A DNA stretch of 64,000 nucleotides from Collimonas arenae (GCF_001584165.1 NZ_CP013233.1:4038620-4102619), one strand, 5' to 3'. Shown: positions 1 through 9,121, numbered from the stretch's first letter. Notes: generated by a model from the letters alone, not told the origin. Made by a program: numbers and translations.

Positions 1-4
1 ACGA

Positions 5-20
5 ACCCATCGCGATGGGT
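5..20. repeat. Perfect 16-bp palindrome
   Basis: ACCCATCGCGATGGGT reads identically on both strands. It has no spacer and no T-run beside it, so it is not an ordinary terminator. It could be an operator or half of an element cut by the window edge. Its role is unknown. Confidence 0.6.
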
Positions 21-420
21 ACGGCGGATTATTCATCGGCACAATCAATTCTGCTTGTGCTAATGAATTCGGCACCAGCTGAACTGCTCCATCCCCTCAT
101 TGATGCAGCACTTCAGCCATCATTGGCCGGAGTCTGTCGCAGCACCTATCTGCCGCGCTCCTGGGCCAAAAAACGCCGGCGGTTACGCCAGCGTCGGAAT
201 TCTATTGCAGAGACACTTTGCTTTTCCCAAAGAAAACGCCGCCAAACCCGATTGAATCGGGGTAAGCGGCGACAACAGATAAGAACGAAGCTGTCTTTGA
301 CTGTTCATTAAATTTGGAAATCACCTTTCAGTTGCGCACTCTTTTTTATGTACTAAGCGCTGCAGGTCTCCGTCTACCTCGTCCAACCACCTCGTTATTC
401 TTGTCCGAGATCTGAAGCCT
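21..420. other. Non-coding stretch downstream of nrdB with a nested hairpin
   Basis: I see no convincing gene here. The one open frame, at 15-311, is basic and low in complexity and resembles no family. At 237-271 there is a nested dyad: CGCCGC at 237-242 pairs with GCGGCG at 266-271, and inside it CCCGAT (247-252) pairs with ATCGGG (256-261) around a 3-nt loop. No U-tract follows on either strand, so termination of nrdB is possible but not shown. Confidence 0.4.
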
Positions 421-1593
421 TTATTCCCAGTTCAGTGCACCGCCGGTTTGATATTCGATTACACGAGTCTCAAAAAAGTTGCGTTCTTTTTTCAGATCGA
501 TCATCTCACTCATCCAGGGGAAGGGATTTTCTTCCTGAGGGAACATTGGGTCCAGTCCGATCTGTTGCGCGCGGCGATTTGCGATGAACCGCAAATACCC
601 TTTGAACATTGGCGCATTCAAACCGAGCACTCCACGCGGCATTGTATCCTCTGCGTAGCGATATTCCAACTCTACTGCGCTTAAAAACAACGCTTTAATC
701 TCATCACGGAATTCCGGTGTCCACAAATGTGGGTTTTCCATCTTGATCGTGTTGATCAAATCGATCCCGAAATTGCAGTGCATCGACTCGTCGCGCAAGA
801 TGTATTGATACTGTTCGGCAGCGCCCATCATCTTGTTCTGACGGCCCAGCGCAAGGATCTGCGTGAAGCCGACGTAGAAGAAAAGCCCTTCCATGATGCA
901 CGCGAAGACGATCAGCGAGCGCAGCAGTTTCTGATCGTTTTCAGTCGTGCCGGTCTTAAACTCTGGATCGGTCAGCGTATTGATGAAAGGGATCAGGAAC
1001 TCGTCCTTGTCGCGGATCGATTTGACTTCGTGATAGGCGTTGAATATCTCTGCCTCGTCCAGACCGAGCGATTCCACGATGTACTGGTAGGCGTGAGTGT
1101 GAATCGCTTCTTCAAACGCCTGGCGCAGCAGATATTGGCGGCATTCCGGCGCCGTGATGTGGCGATAGGTGCCGAGCACGATGTTGTTGGCTGCCAGCGA
1201 GTCGGCGGTGACGAAGAAACCCAGGTTGCGCTTGACCAGACGGCGTTCGTCTTCGGTCAGGCCGTTCGGGTTCTTCCACAGCTCGATGTCGCGCTGCATG
1301 TTGATTTCCTGCGGCATCCAGTGGTTAGCGCAGCCGGCCAGGTACTTGTCCCAAGCCCATTTGTACTTGAACGGCACCAGCTGGTTGACGTCAGTATGGC
1401 CGTTGATGATGCGCTTGTCGGCCGCATTGACGCGATGCGTGGTGTCGACCGCAGGCGCTGCTGCTTGTCCCATCACTGCCGGATTGAAAGCGGTATCGGA
1501 CATTTGCGGGCGGCCCGAAGGGATAAACCCTGGCTGCGCCGGCGGGGTACGAGGAGCAGGCGCCGAACTTTTTTCTTCATCCCAGGAGAGCAT
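421..1593 (-). CDS. nrdB: Ribonucleoside-diphosphate reductase class Ia, beta subunit NrdB
   Basis: NrdB is the small subunit that holds the diiron-tyrosyl radical cofactor used by NrdA to make deoxyribonucleotides in the cytoplasm. The 390-residue product keeps the ligands expected from the E. coli enzyme: Asp131 (in TADSLAAN), Glu162 and His165 (EEAIHTHAY), and the later Glu/His pair in RDESMH. Tyr169, seven residues after Glu162, matches the radical tyrosine, so this is a tyrosyl-radical enzyme and not the class Ic Phe variant. The N-terminal 50 residues are Pro/Ala-rich and poorly conserved. The C-terminus ends in the acidic/aromatic tail that docks on NrdA. It lies downstream of nrdA on the same strand, separated by 141 bp holding a palindromic repeat. 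GGAATAAAG precedes the ATG. Confidence 0.95.
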   Translation of the reverse strand: MLSWDEEKSSAPAPRTPPAQPGFIPSGRPQMSDTAFNPAVMGQAAAPAVDTTHRVNAADKRIINGHTDVNQLVPFKYKWAWDKYLAGCANHWMPQEINMQRDIELWKNPNGLTEDERRLVKRNLGFFVTADSLAANNIVLGTYRHITAPECRQYLLRQAFEEAIHTHAYQYIVESLGLDEAEIFNAYHEVKSIRDKDEFLIPFINTLTDPEFKTGTTENDQKLLRSLIVFACIMEGLFFYVGFTQILALGRQNKMMGAAEQYQYILRDESMHCNFGIDLINTIKMENPHLWTPEFRDEIKALFLSAVELEYRYAEDTMPRGVLGLNAPMFKGYLRFIANRRAQQIGLDPMFPQEENPFPWMSEMIDLKKERNFFETRVIEYQTGGALNWE

Positions 1594-1612
1594 TCTTTAT
1601 TCCTTTATCTTT

Positions 1613-1702
1613 GTAGGGTGGGCAGCCGTGCCCACGCGTGACGTCAAATCCGCCACCAGGTTTATTTCGGTAACGCGTGGGCAAAAAACTTGCCCACCCT
1701 AC
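1613..1702. repeat. REP/MITE-like 90-bp double-hairpin element between nrdA and nrdB
   Basis: The outer ends are a perfect 12-bp inverted repeat: GTAGGGTGGGCA at 1613-1624 and TGCCCACCCTAC at 1691-1702. Just inside lies a second perfect 11-bp pair: TGCCCACGCGT at 1629-1639 and ACGCGTGGGCA at 1673-1683. Each end can therefore fold by itself (TGGGCA/TGCCCA), or the ends can pair with each other. This is the architecture of REP/BIME or small non-autonomous palindromic elements. There is no open frame inside. Confidence 0.75.
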
Positions 1703-1734
1703 TTTTCATTATTTCGTTTTATATCTGAACAGTA

Positions 1735-4695
1735 TTACTGGCAAGCTTCGCATTCTTCAAAACCAGGATCACCAGGGCGCATGGTGCACGCCGGGCCGTC
1801 CAGTTCCTGTGGCGCCGCTTCCGCTGGCGCGGTACCGTAACTCGCTGCAGCACCACCGCTCATGCCGCCATCGACTGCCACCGCATTCAATGCGCCGGTT
1901 TTCGAAGTCGACTTCTCGGTATGCGTTGCGCCGATGGTACGCAGGTAGTAGGTGGTCTTGAGACCACGCAACCATGCCAACTTGTAGGTTTCATCCAGCT
2001 TCTTGCCGGATGCGCCTGCCATATAGATATTCAGCGACTGTGCCTGGTCAATCCATTTCTGACGGCGCGATGCCGCTTCCACCAGCCAGGACGGCTCAAC
2101 TTCGAATGCGGTGGCATAGATATCGCGCAAATCCTGCGGGATACGATCAATCTTGGCCAGACTGCCGTCGAAATACTTGAGGTCGGAGATCATCACTTCA
2201 TCCCACAGACCGCGCGCTTTCAGGTCACGCACCAGATACTCATTGATTTCGGTGAACTCGCCGGACAGGTTCGATTTCACGTACAGGTTCTGGTAAGTCG
2301 GTTCGATACATGCCGATACACCGATGATGTTCGAGATCGTCGCTGTCGGCGCAATCGCTACGCAGTTCGAATTGCGCATGCCGAATTCCTTGATGCGGGC
2401 ACGCAGTTCGGTCCAATCCAGCGACTCGGACATGTCGGTTTCAAGATAGCCGCCGCGCTCTTCCGCCAGCAGTTTCAACGAATCTTGCGGCAGGATGCCA
2501 CGGTCCCACAAGGAGCCGCGGTAGCTGCTGTAACGGCCGCGCTCTTCCGCCAGTTCGGTCGACGCCCAATAGGCGTGGTAGCAGACTGCTTCCATCGAAC
2601 GATCGGCGAATTCGACCGCTTCTTTTGATGCATAAGGTACGCGCATCATGTGCAGGCAATCCTGGAATCCCATGATGCCGAGGCCAACCGGACGGTGACG
2701 CAGGTTGGAATCGCGCGCCTTCTTGACTGCATAATAGTTAATATCGATCACATTATCCAGCATGCGCATCGCAGTATTGATGGTTTTCTGCAATTTGGCG
2801 CGGTCCAGCTGGCCGTCTTTCATGTGTGCCGGCAGGTTGACCGAACCCAGGTTACAGACGGCGATCTCGGATTCATTGGTGTTCAACGTGATCTCGGTGC
2901 ACAGGTTTGAGCTGTGAACCATGCCGACGTGCTGCTGCGGCGAACGGATGTTGCATGGATCCTTGAAAGTGATCCATGGGTGGCCGGTTTCGAACAGCAT
3001 CGACAGCATCTTGCGCCACAGGTCAAGCGCCTGGACCTTCTTGAACAGGCGCAATTCACCACGTGCAGCCTTGGCTTCGTAGCCGGTGTAAGCTGCTTCG
3101 AAGGCCTTGCCAACCTTGTCATGCAGGTCCGGCGCATCGCTTGGCGAGAACAGGGTCCACTCGCCCTTTTCCATCACACGCTTCATGAACAGGTCAGGAA
3201 TCCAGTTGGCAGTGTTCATGTCGTGGGTACGGCGGCGGTCATCGCCGGTATTTTTACGCAGGTCGAGGAATTCCTCGATGTCCATGTGCCAGGTTTCCAG
3301 GTAGGCACAGACTGCGCCCTTGCGCTTGCCGCCCTGGTTGACTGCCACGGCGGTATCGTTGACCACTTTCAGGAATGGCACCACGCCTTGCGACTTGCCG
3401 TTGGTGCCCTTGATGTGGGCGCCCAGCGAACGTACTGGCGTCCAGTCGTTGCCGAGGCCGCCGGCGTACTTCGCCAGCAAGGCGTTTTCCTTGATCGCTT
3501 CGTAGATGCCGTCGAGATCGTCGGCCACCGTTGTCAGGTAGCAGGACGACAGCTGCGAGCGCTGGGTGCCGGAGTTGAACAGGGTCGGCGTCGAGCTCAT
3601 GAAGTCGAAGCTGGACAGCAGGTTGTAGAACTCAATGGCGCGCGCTTCGCGGTTGACTTCATTCAGCGCCAGGCCCATCGCCACGCGCATGTAGAACGCT
3701 TGCGGCATTTCGATGCGGATATCGCGGACGTGCAGGAAATAACGGTCATACAGCGTCTGCAGGCCGAGGTAACCGAATTGCAGGTCGCGCTCCGGCTTCA
3801 ACGCCTCACCCAGCAAAGCCAAATCGAATTGCGCCAGCTTGGCATCGAGCAAATCTGCTTCAATACCCTTTTTAATGAATTTCGGGAAATATTCCAGGTA
3901 TTCGGCCGGTGCGTCGGCTTGGGCCACTTCCTTGCCGAACACTTCCTTACGAATCGTGTGCATCAGCAGACGCGCGGTAACCGTGCTGTAGGCAGGGTCT
4001 TTTTCCATCAACGCACGCGCCGCCAGGATCGCAGATTTGTGCAACTCTTCAACCGGCACACCGTCGTACAGGTTCTTGACAGTTTCGGCCAGGATTGCTT
4101 CAGCATCGACGTGCTTTTCCAGACCGATACAGGCCGCGGTGATCAGGCCGCGCACCTGGCCCATGTCCAGCGCGCGGCGCTGGCCATCTTCAGTGACAAA
4201 CAATTCGGTACCGCCGACAGCTGGCTTGCTGCCGGTCTGCTGTTGCGAACGCTCTTCCATGCGCTTGGCGCGATATAGCACGTAGGCACGCGCCACATCG
4301 TGTTCGCCGGAGCGCATCAAGGACAGTTCGACCTGATCCTGGATGTCTTCAATATGGAATGTGCCGCCATTCGGCTGGCGGCGCACCAGCGCCGCAACCA
4401 CATTCGAGGTCAGTTGTTCGACCAGCTCGCGCACGCGCGCCGAGGCTGCACCCTGGCCGCCGTTGACAGCCAGGAAAGCCTTGGTGACGGCGATCGAAAT
4501 CTTGGATGGTTCGAAACCGACCACAGCACCGTTACGGCGAATGATCCGGTAATCGCCGAAGCTGCTGGACACCTTGACGGGAGAGCCGCTACCGGCCGAT
4601 GGCGTGACACCAGCAACATCGGCTGATGATTTGACGGAAATTTCTTGAGTAGATTGCACTGAGCCTCCCGAGACTGTGAAAGCAGGCGAACTCAT
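1735..4695 (-). CDS. nrdA: Ribonucleoside-diphosphate reductase class Ia, alpha subunit NrdA
   Basis: NrdA is the catalytic subunit that reduces NDPs to dNDPs. The 986-residue product is longer than E. coli NrdA (761). The extra length is an N-terminal extension and what look like two ATP-cone allosteric domains (about 48-140 and 165-255), as known for Pseudomonas aeruginosa NrdA. Active-site residues are visible: Cys385 (SSCYL), Asn597-Cys599-Glu601 (NLCTE), Cys614 (VCNLGS) and the C-terminal swivelling pair Cys982/Cys985 (CEACQ). No frameshift is present. It is transcribed with nrdB from a promoter carrying two NrdR-like boxes about 400 bp upstream. Confidence 0.95.
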   Translation of the reverse strand: MSSPAFTVSGGSVQSTQEISVKSSADVAGVTPSAGSGSPVKVSSSFGDYRIIRRNGAVVGFEPSKISIAVTKAFLAVNGGQGAASARVRELVEQLTSNVVAALVRRQPNGGTFHIEDIQDQVELSLMRSGEHDVARAYVLYRAKRMEERSQQQTGSKPAVGGTELFVTEDGQRRALDMGQVRGLITAACIGLEKHVDAEAILAETVKNLYDGVPVEELHKSAILAARALMEKDPAYSTVTARLLMHTIRKEVFGKEVAQADAPAEYLEYFPKFIKKGIEADLLDAKLAQFDLALLGEALKPERDLQFGYLGLQTLYDRYFLHVRDIRIEMPQAFYMRVAMGLALNEVNREARAIEFYNLLSSFDFMSSTPTLFNSGTQRSQLSSCYLTTVADDLDGIYEAIKENALLAKYAGGLGNDWTPVRSLGAHIKGTNGKSQGVVPFLKVVNDTAVAVNQGGKRKGAVCAYLETWHMDIEEFLDLRKNTGDDRRRTHDMNTANWIPDLFMKRVMEKGEWTLFSPSDAPDLHDKVGKAFEAAYTGYEAKAARGELRLFKKVQALDLWRKMLSMLFETGHPWITFKDPCNIRSPQQHVGMVHSSNLCTEITLNTNESEIAVCNLGSVNLPAHMKDGQLDRAKLQKTINTAMRMLDNVIDINYYAVKKARDSNLRHRPVGLGIMGFQDCLHMMRVPYASKEAVEFADRSMEAVCYHAYWASTELAEERGRYSSYRGSLWDRGILPQDSLKLLAEERGGYLETDMSESLDWTELRARIKEFGMRNSNCVAIAPTATISNIIGVSACIEPTYQNLYVKSNLSGEFTEINEYLVRDLKARGLWDEVMISDLKYFDGSLAKIDRIPQDLRDIYATAFEVEPSWLVEAASRRQKWIDQAQSLNIYMAGASGKKLDETYKLAWLRGLKTTYYLRTIGATHTEKSTSKTGALNAVAVDGGMSGGAAASYGTAPAEAAPQELDGPACTMRPGDPGFEECEACQ

Positions 4696-4709
4696 TACGC
4701 CTGCTGTTA

Positions 4710-4841
4710 TTAATTAGAACCTTGGAACCGGTAAGGGTTCACCGGTGCAGATACAACGCATGCCATTTCTACATCAGTCAGATACTGCATCGAACCTGCC
4801 TTCATGCTGTGGCAGCAAGACTTGATACCCATGACTGACAT
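4710..4841 (-). CDS. Possible 43-residue leader ORF upstream of nrdA
   Basis: An open frame starting MSVMGIK and ending NPYRFQGSN stops 14 bp before the nrdA ATG, within the long nrdA leader. It has two adjacent Cys and sensible codon use, but no clear ribosome binding site and no family I recognise. It could be a translated leader peptide, or leader RNA that happens to stay open. Comparison with related nrdA leaders would decide. Confidence 0.3.
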   Translation of the reverse strand: MSVMGIKSCCHSMKAGSMQYLTDVEMACVVSAPVNPYRFQGSN

Positions 4842-5062
4842 CGCAACGGAATGACTGGAAATGCACGAACCTAAGTTGAAAATACGTTGAAAACAAGATG
4901 AAAAAATGAGTGCCAAATACAACCAATAGCAAACTCGACCAACTGGGAAACCGCCCTGCCGCCTATCCGGCACCTGCATCTGCACTACATCTATATATGT
5001 ACGATATAAAGCATTCAAATATGCAGAGAGACAACAAAACAGCCAAATGCGAGACACAAAAA
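4842..5062 (-). other. 5' leader of nrdAB, no gene seen
   Basis: This is the upstream part of the roughly 400-nt leader between the predicted nrdA promoter and the start codon. I see no gene in it. An AT-rich imperfect palindrome (ACATCTATATATGT, near 4987-5000) resembles a weak third NrdR-type site but is not in register with the other two. Confidence 0.35.
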
Positions 5063-5078
5063 ACACTACATATAGTTT
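5063..5078 (-). promoter_or_regulatory. NrdR box, promoter-distal copy
   Basis: ACACTACATATAGTTT has the ACTA-N4-TAGT dyad core at 5065-5076, close to the known NrdR box pattern. It lies just downstream of the predicted start point of nrdAB transcription. Its centre is 30 bp from that of the second box, about three helical turns, as is usual for paired NrdR sites. Confidence 0.65.
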
Positions 5079-5092
5079 TCTGGATTTGATTT

Positions 5093-5108
5093 TTACTAAT
5101 TGTAGTGC
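5093..5108 (-). promoter_or_regulatory. NrdR box, overlapping the nrdA -10 element
   Basis: It has the same ACTA-N4-TAGT core (5095-5106) and overlaps the predicted -10 hexamer. NrdR binding here would directly block RNA polymerase, which fits its known role as a dATP/ATP-responsive repressor of ribonucleotide reductase genes. Confidence 0.6.
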
Positions 5109-5127
5109 CTAGAAGTCGCTGGCGCAA
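5099..5127 (-). promoter_or_regulatory. Predicted sigma-70 promoter of nrdAB
   Basis: On the minus strand, TTGCGC (5122-5127) and TACAAT (5099-5104) are separated by exactly 17 bp. The predicted start point, near 5092, gives a leader of roughly 400 nt before the nrdA ATG. Confidence 0.6.
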
Positions 5128-5180
5128 TCTTTAAAAGTGATCTTTTTTATGTGCAAAAATCAAGAATGCAATTGACTTTT

Positions 5181-5821
5181 TCAGTCTATAACAGGGAAGC
5201 GGAGCGGCGGGGTGCTGAGCGCTTGCGGCATATGCCCGGCTAACGCTTGCTGGTATTGGGTCCAGTCGAAAAACGGACCCGGATCGGTCTTGCGGCCTGG
5301 CGCAATATGCTCGTGCCCGGTCACCGCGGCGAGAGGATAACGCAAGCGCAACGCATGGGTCAATGTTGCCAGCGCTTGATATTGCAGATCAGAAAATTGT
5401 TCGAAATCGCTGCCCTCCAGTTCGATGCCGATCGAAAAATCGTTGCAACGTTCACGACCCTCGAAACTGGATACCCCTGCATGCCAGGCGCGATCATTGG
5501 CTGACACGAACTGGACCACGCCGCCATCGCGTAGTATCAGGAAGTGGGACGAGACCCGCAATGGCCGCAGCTGATCAAAATAAGGATGGGCATCATAGTC
5601 GAGCCGGTTGCTGAACAGATCGGCAATATAGGGGCCGCCGAACTGCCCCGGCGGCAGGCTGATATTGTGTATTACCAGCAGATCGGCGCTGCAGCCGGCG
5701 GGTCTGGCATCGCAATTCGGCGACGAATGCCGCACGACTTCATCGGGCGGCACCAGCCGTCGGCGCCAACCTCGAAGTAAGGCCGAACCGGTAATGCTGC
5801 ATTCTTTTGCGGCTCCGTCAT
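5181..5821 (-). CDS. ampD: 1,6-anhydro-N-acetylmuramyl-L-alanine amidase AmpD (apparent frameshift near the N-terminus)
   Basis: AmpD is a cytoplasmic zinc amidase that cleaves recycled anhydro-muropeptides. The zinc-site regions VIHNISLPP and GHEHIAPGRKTDPGP are intact. The longest single frame opens only at a GTG at 5753, which lacks the family N-terminus. An ATG at 5821, 12 bp after the pilR stop, begins MTEPQKNA and runs through VGADGWCRP before the frame is lost. One extra base near 5743-5748 (for example CCCGGAT instead of CCCGAT) joins the two parts into WCRPDEVVRHSSPN, giving 213 residues, with a whole number of codons. I report the joined gene. It is the last gene of the apparent ccsA-like/PP0621/pilS/pilR/ampD run. 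A sequencing error is more likely than a real mutation. Confidence 0.85.
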
Positions 5822-5833
5822 GGTCACAATCAA

Positions 5834-7321
5834 TTAATCCTGTTCGTGAATCGACAATCGCTGCATCCTGTAGCGCAACTGGCGGAAGCTGATGCCGAGC
5901 AGATCAGCCGCCTTGGTACGGTTGAAGTGCGTACGTGCCAATGCTTGCCGGATGACATCGCGTTCGATGTCATCGAGATAATCTGGCAGCGACGGCGGTA
6001 ACTCCAGGCCGGCGCGCTGCATCCCCGCACCCGCTACAGCCGTTTCGGAGGCCGTCATCGCGGCGCTGGCGATTGGAGCACCAACACCAGCCAAGGCATC
6101 GATCTCGCCATCGTCGAACATCGATGCCTCGGCGGGCCTGGCGCCAGCCACTCCCTTCAACCCAAGATCGGCCACTTCGATCAAGCCGTCATTGGCAAAC
6201 GCCAATGCGCGCTCCAGGATGTTTTCCAGTTCACGCACATTGCCGGGAAACGCATAGGCCCGCAACGCCTCCAATGCTGCCGGCGTCAGGCTGGCCTGTT
6301 CTGCCTGCGGCGCAAACACTGATAAACGTCCCAGAATTGCAGCTACCAGCAGGCTGATATCGTCCAGTCGTTCCCGCAACGGCGGCAGTTTTAATTCAAT
6401 GACATTCAAACGATAGTACAAATCCTGTCGAAATCTACCTGATTCGACACACTCGGACAGATTCTGGTGGGTGGCGCTGATCAAACGAACGTCAACCGCC
6501 TCCTCTGCCGTCGCGCCGACTTTGCGTACTCGCCGCTCCTGGATTGCGCGCAGCAACTTGACCTGCATCGCCAACGGCAGGTCGGCGACTTCGTCCAACA
6601 TGAGGGTGCCGCCGTTGGCGGCCTGAAAGAAACCGTCGCGATCGTCGGCAGCGCCGGTGAAAGCGCCTTTGCGATAGCCAAAGAACTCGGCCTCCATCAA
6701 GGCCTCCGGGATAGCACCGCAATTGACGGCAACGAAGGGTTTGTCGGCGCGCGGACTGAGTGCATGAATATCGCGTGCAGCCAGTTCCTTGCCGCTACCG
6801 GACTCGCCGGTGATCGCCACCGGCGCCATGCTGCGCGCCAACCGGACTATCTGGGTGCGCAACTCCTGCATCGCCGCCGACTGGCCGATCAGGCGCAAGC
6901 CGGGGCCGCCACGGACCCGCGCATCCGGCTGCGGACGGTTCTGCTCGGCCGGCTTCCCGATGCGCAATGCCGACTGCACCATCAAACGCAGTTGATCGAG
7001 CGCCACCGGTTTCGACAGATAATCGAAAGCGCCGGCCTTTAACGCCATGACGGCATTGTCGGCGCTGCCATAGGCGGTAATCACCGCGATCGGTATGACC
7101 TTTTCGCCGCAGGTGACTTCGCGTACGAGTTCGATCCCCAGCCCGTCCGGCAGGCGCATATCGGTCAGGATCAGCGCATAGTCGTGCTGCGCCAAACGGG
7201 CGCGCGCTACGGTCAGGTTTTCGGCGCTGTCGACGTCAAGCCCCATTTTGACCAGTGCAATTTCCAGCAATTCGCGCAGATGGGCTTCGTCATCAACGAC
7301 CAGAATACGAGGTGAAGTCAT
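5834..7321 (-). CDS. pilR: Sigma-54-dependent response regulator PilR
   Basis: This is an NtrC-type activator, the likely partner of PilS in control of type IV pilin expression. Of 495 residues, the receiver domain is 1-120 with phospho-acceptor Asp54 (LILTDMRLPDG). The AAA+ domain has a Walker A (GESGSGKE) and an intact GAFTGA loop for sigma-54 contact. A Fis-type helix-turn-helix lies at the end (TKAADLLGISFRQLRYRM). It starts 78 bp after pilS and is followed by ampD. The PilR assignment rests on the adjacent PilS-type kinase. The pilin gene itself is not in this window. Confidence 0.9.
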   Translation of the reverse strand: MTSPRILVVDDEAHLRELLEIALVKMGLDVDSAENLTVARARLAQHDYALILTDMRLPDGLGIELVREVTCGEKVIPIAVITAYGSADNAVMALKAGAFDYLSKPVALDQLRLMVQSALRIGKPAEQNRPQPDARVRGGPGLRLIGQSAAMQELRTQIVRLARSMAPVAITGESGSGKELAARDIHALSPRADKPFVAVNCGAIPEALMEAEFFGYRKGAFTGAADDRDGFFQAANGGTLMLDEVADLPLAMQVKLLRAIQERRVRKVGATAEEAVDVRLISATHQNLSECVESGRFRQDLYYRLNVIELKLPPLRERLDDISLLVAAILGRLSVFAPQAEQASLTPAALEALRAYAFPGNVRELENILERALAFANDGLIEVADLGLKGVAGARPAEASMFDDGEIDALAGVGAPIASAAMTASETAVAGAGMQRAGLELPPSLPDYLDDIERDVIRQALARTHFNRTKAADLLGISFRQLRYRMQRLSIHEQD

Positions 7322-7399
7322 GGAAATGGTCTTTTTTTCAGTCAGTTTTAATCGTTTAGGAGCAGGATAACGCCGCTTGCCACTCTGCCCCTCAAGTCA

Positions 7400-9121
7400 T
7401 TACAAAGGATCATCGGGGGCAAACGCAATAACAAAACGGCCACTTACGTGGCTGGAATTCTGTCCATGAACGTCGTGCCGGTATTCATAATCGAGTAGCG
7501 CGCCATTATTCAAGCATAGTTCGCGCGCCAAAAACAATCCCAGTCCGGTGCCCTTGCTGGATGTGGTGTAGAACGGTTCGAACAAATGCGCGCGCACTGC
7601 CGGAGAGATCGGTTCACCATCGTCCTGCACATGCAACTCCAGGCGGCCAGCCACGTTCGACATCACGTGCAAACGCATGCCGCCAGGCTGGCCACTGGCG
7701 TAACGTACTGCATTTGAGAGCAGGTTTGCAACCACCTCGCGCAAGTGCAAGGGATCGAACCACACCTGATGGCGGTCGGCGGCGTCGACCTGGAGCGCGA
7801 TGCTCTCCGCCGCAACCGCATGGGTCTGCCGGAAATCCTTGACGATGTCCTGCAACAGCGGCGCCAGCAGGATCGGCTCAAGCTGCCGCTGTGCCTTGCG
7901 CGACAGCTTCAGGATATCCTCGATCATGCGGTTCAGGCGTGCCACATTGTCATCGATAATCGTCAGCAGGCGCTCTTGCGACTGATTGGTTTCCTCTTCC
8001 GACAGCAGGGTCGAGGCATAGGAAATGGACGCCAGTGGATTGCGTACCTCATGTGCGATGCTAGCCGTCAGGCGCCCCATCGACGCCAGCTTGAGCTGCT
8101 GCGCCTGGTTTTCGATTTCGCTGACGTCCTGCAAGAAAATGACGGCGCGATACTCGCTCAGGTCGCGCATCCGGACTGCCGCAAAGCGCACTTTCAAATG
8201 CGCCACTAGCTCGCGGCGCCCGGCCCAATCCATACCCGCCGGATCCGGCCCGAGGTCTTCGGTATGCTTGATGGTGACGAACACTGCCTCGCCGGCGATC
8301 GGCGACACCGTTCCGGGCAGATCGCCGACCCGCGACTCCCAGGCAAACAGTGCATCGGCGATCGGCGCCAGCAGCGTCGAATCGCCGAGCTTGAGGCGCG
8401 GCTCATCATCCGGCAACGACAAACCCAGCATCCGTTCGGCGGCCGGATTGGCCATGATCAGCGTGCCGACCGGATCGACCACCAGCAAACCGTCACCCAT
8501 ATCCTTAATGGCGATGCGATTGATGTCCATTTGCACCCGCAGGTCCCGGCCGCGCTGTGTCGCCAGTTCTTCCTGTTTGATCAGCTTGTCGGCAAGGCGG
8601 TTGATCACCAGCACAGAAAAGAAGAAGGCGCTGCCGTACAAACCGGCGTGCATGGTCGAAATATCAGGTGTCGACTGCAGTATCTGGTAACCGGTTTCGG
8701 CCAGCAACACCATGGTCGCAACCGAGACGAACAGCAACGCCACCAGTAGCGGCGCCAGGATCGCCGCGCCGGCCAGCGGAAACAGATAGAGGATAGCCAG
8801 GCCGCCTTTGGCGCCGCCGGAGCCGACGTACAGGATCGACACCGCGACGATATCGACGCTGATCGGCAACACGATCTGCAGCATGTAATGCCGCCGGTGA
8901 TACGCGGTCACCAGCGTGAAGAGGATGGCGCAGAGCAGGTAGACGCTGCAGGTTTGCGCGCTCGTGAACAGCTGGGAGAACCAGATTTCGTTCTTGTTCT
9001 GGGTGCTGAGATAAGCCAGCATCACCATCGCCACGACAATCCGGGTCACATTGAAGGTTTGCAGCGAGCGCCAGAAAGTCTCGGGTTTATCGTTGGGCTG
9101 GTGGCGCCTGGCGTTGGTCAT
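7400..9121 (-). CDS. pilS: Membrane sensor histidine kinase PilS
   Basis: The 573-residue product has about six hydrophobic segments between residues 25 and 175, then a PAS region (about 195-330). The HisKA phospho-acceptor is His357 in SIAHEVRNPL, and the HATPase_c domain has N (NLLSNAVRY) and G (GTGLGLFLAR) boxes. This is the PilS architecture: a multi-pass sensor that responds to pilin in the inner membrane and phosphorylates PilR. It is co-directional with pilR. Confidence 0.9.
   Translation of the reverse strand: MTNARRHQPNDKPETFWRSLQTFNVTRIVVAMVMLAYLSTQNKNEIWFSQLFTSAQTCSVYLLCAILFTLVTAYHRRHYMLQIVLPISVDIVAVSILYVGSGGAKGGLAILYLFPLAGAAILAPLLVALLFVSVATMVLLAETGYQILQSTPDISTMHAGLYGSAFFFSVLVINRLADKLIKQEELATQRGRDLRVQMDINRIAIKDMGDGLLVVDPVGTLIMANPAAERMLGLSLPDDEPRLKLGDSTLLAPIADALFAWESRVGDLPGTVSPIAGEAVFVTIKHTEDLGPDPAGMDWAGRRELVAHLKVRFAAVRMRDLSEYRAVIFLQDVSEIENQAQQLKLASMGRLTASIAHEVRNPLASISYASTLLSEEETNQSQERLLTIIDDNVARLNRMIEDILKLSRKAQRQLEPILLAPLLQDIVKDFRQTHAVAAESIALQVDAADRHQVWFDPLHLREVVANLLSNAVRYASGQPGGMRLHVMSNVAGRLELHVQDDGEPISPAVRAHLFEPFYTTSSKGTGLGLFLARELCLNNGALLDYEYRHDVHGQNSSHVSGRFVIAFAPDDPL

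Noticed and set aside
15..311. 98-codon ORF at the window start
   Set aside because: Arg-rich, low-complexity product with no family resemblance; runs through a hairpin and starts inside a palindrome.
2914..4278. 454-codon ORF antisense to nrdA
   Set aside because: Shadow of the strong codon bias of nrdA; similar long antisense frames occur opposite proS (17651-19552), M61 (25829-27607), tex (44254-45588) and secA (58042-59793).
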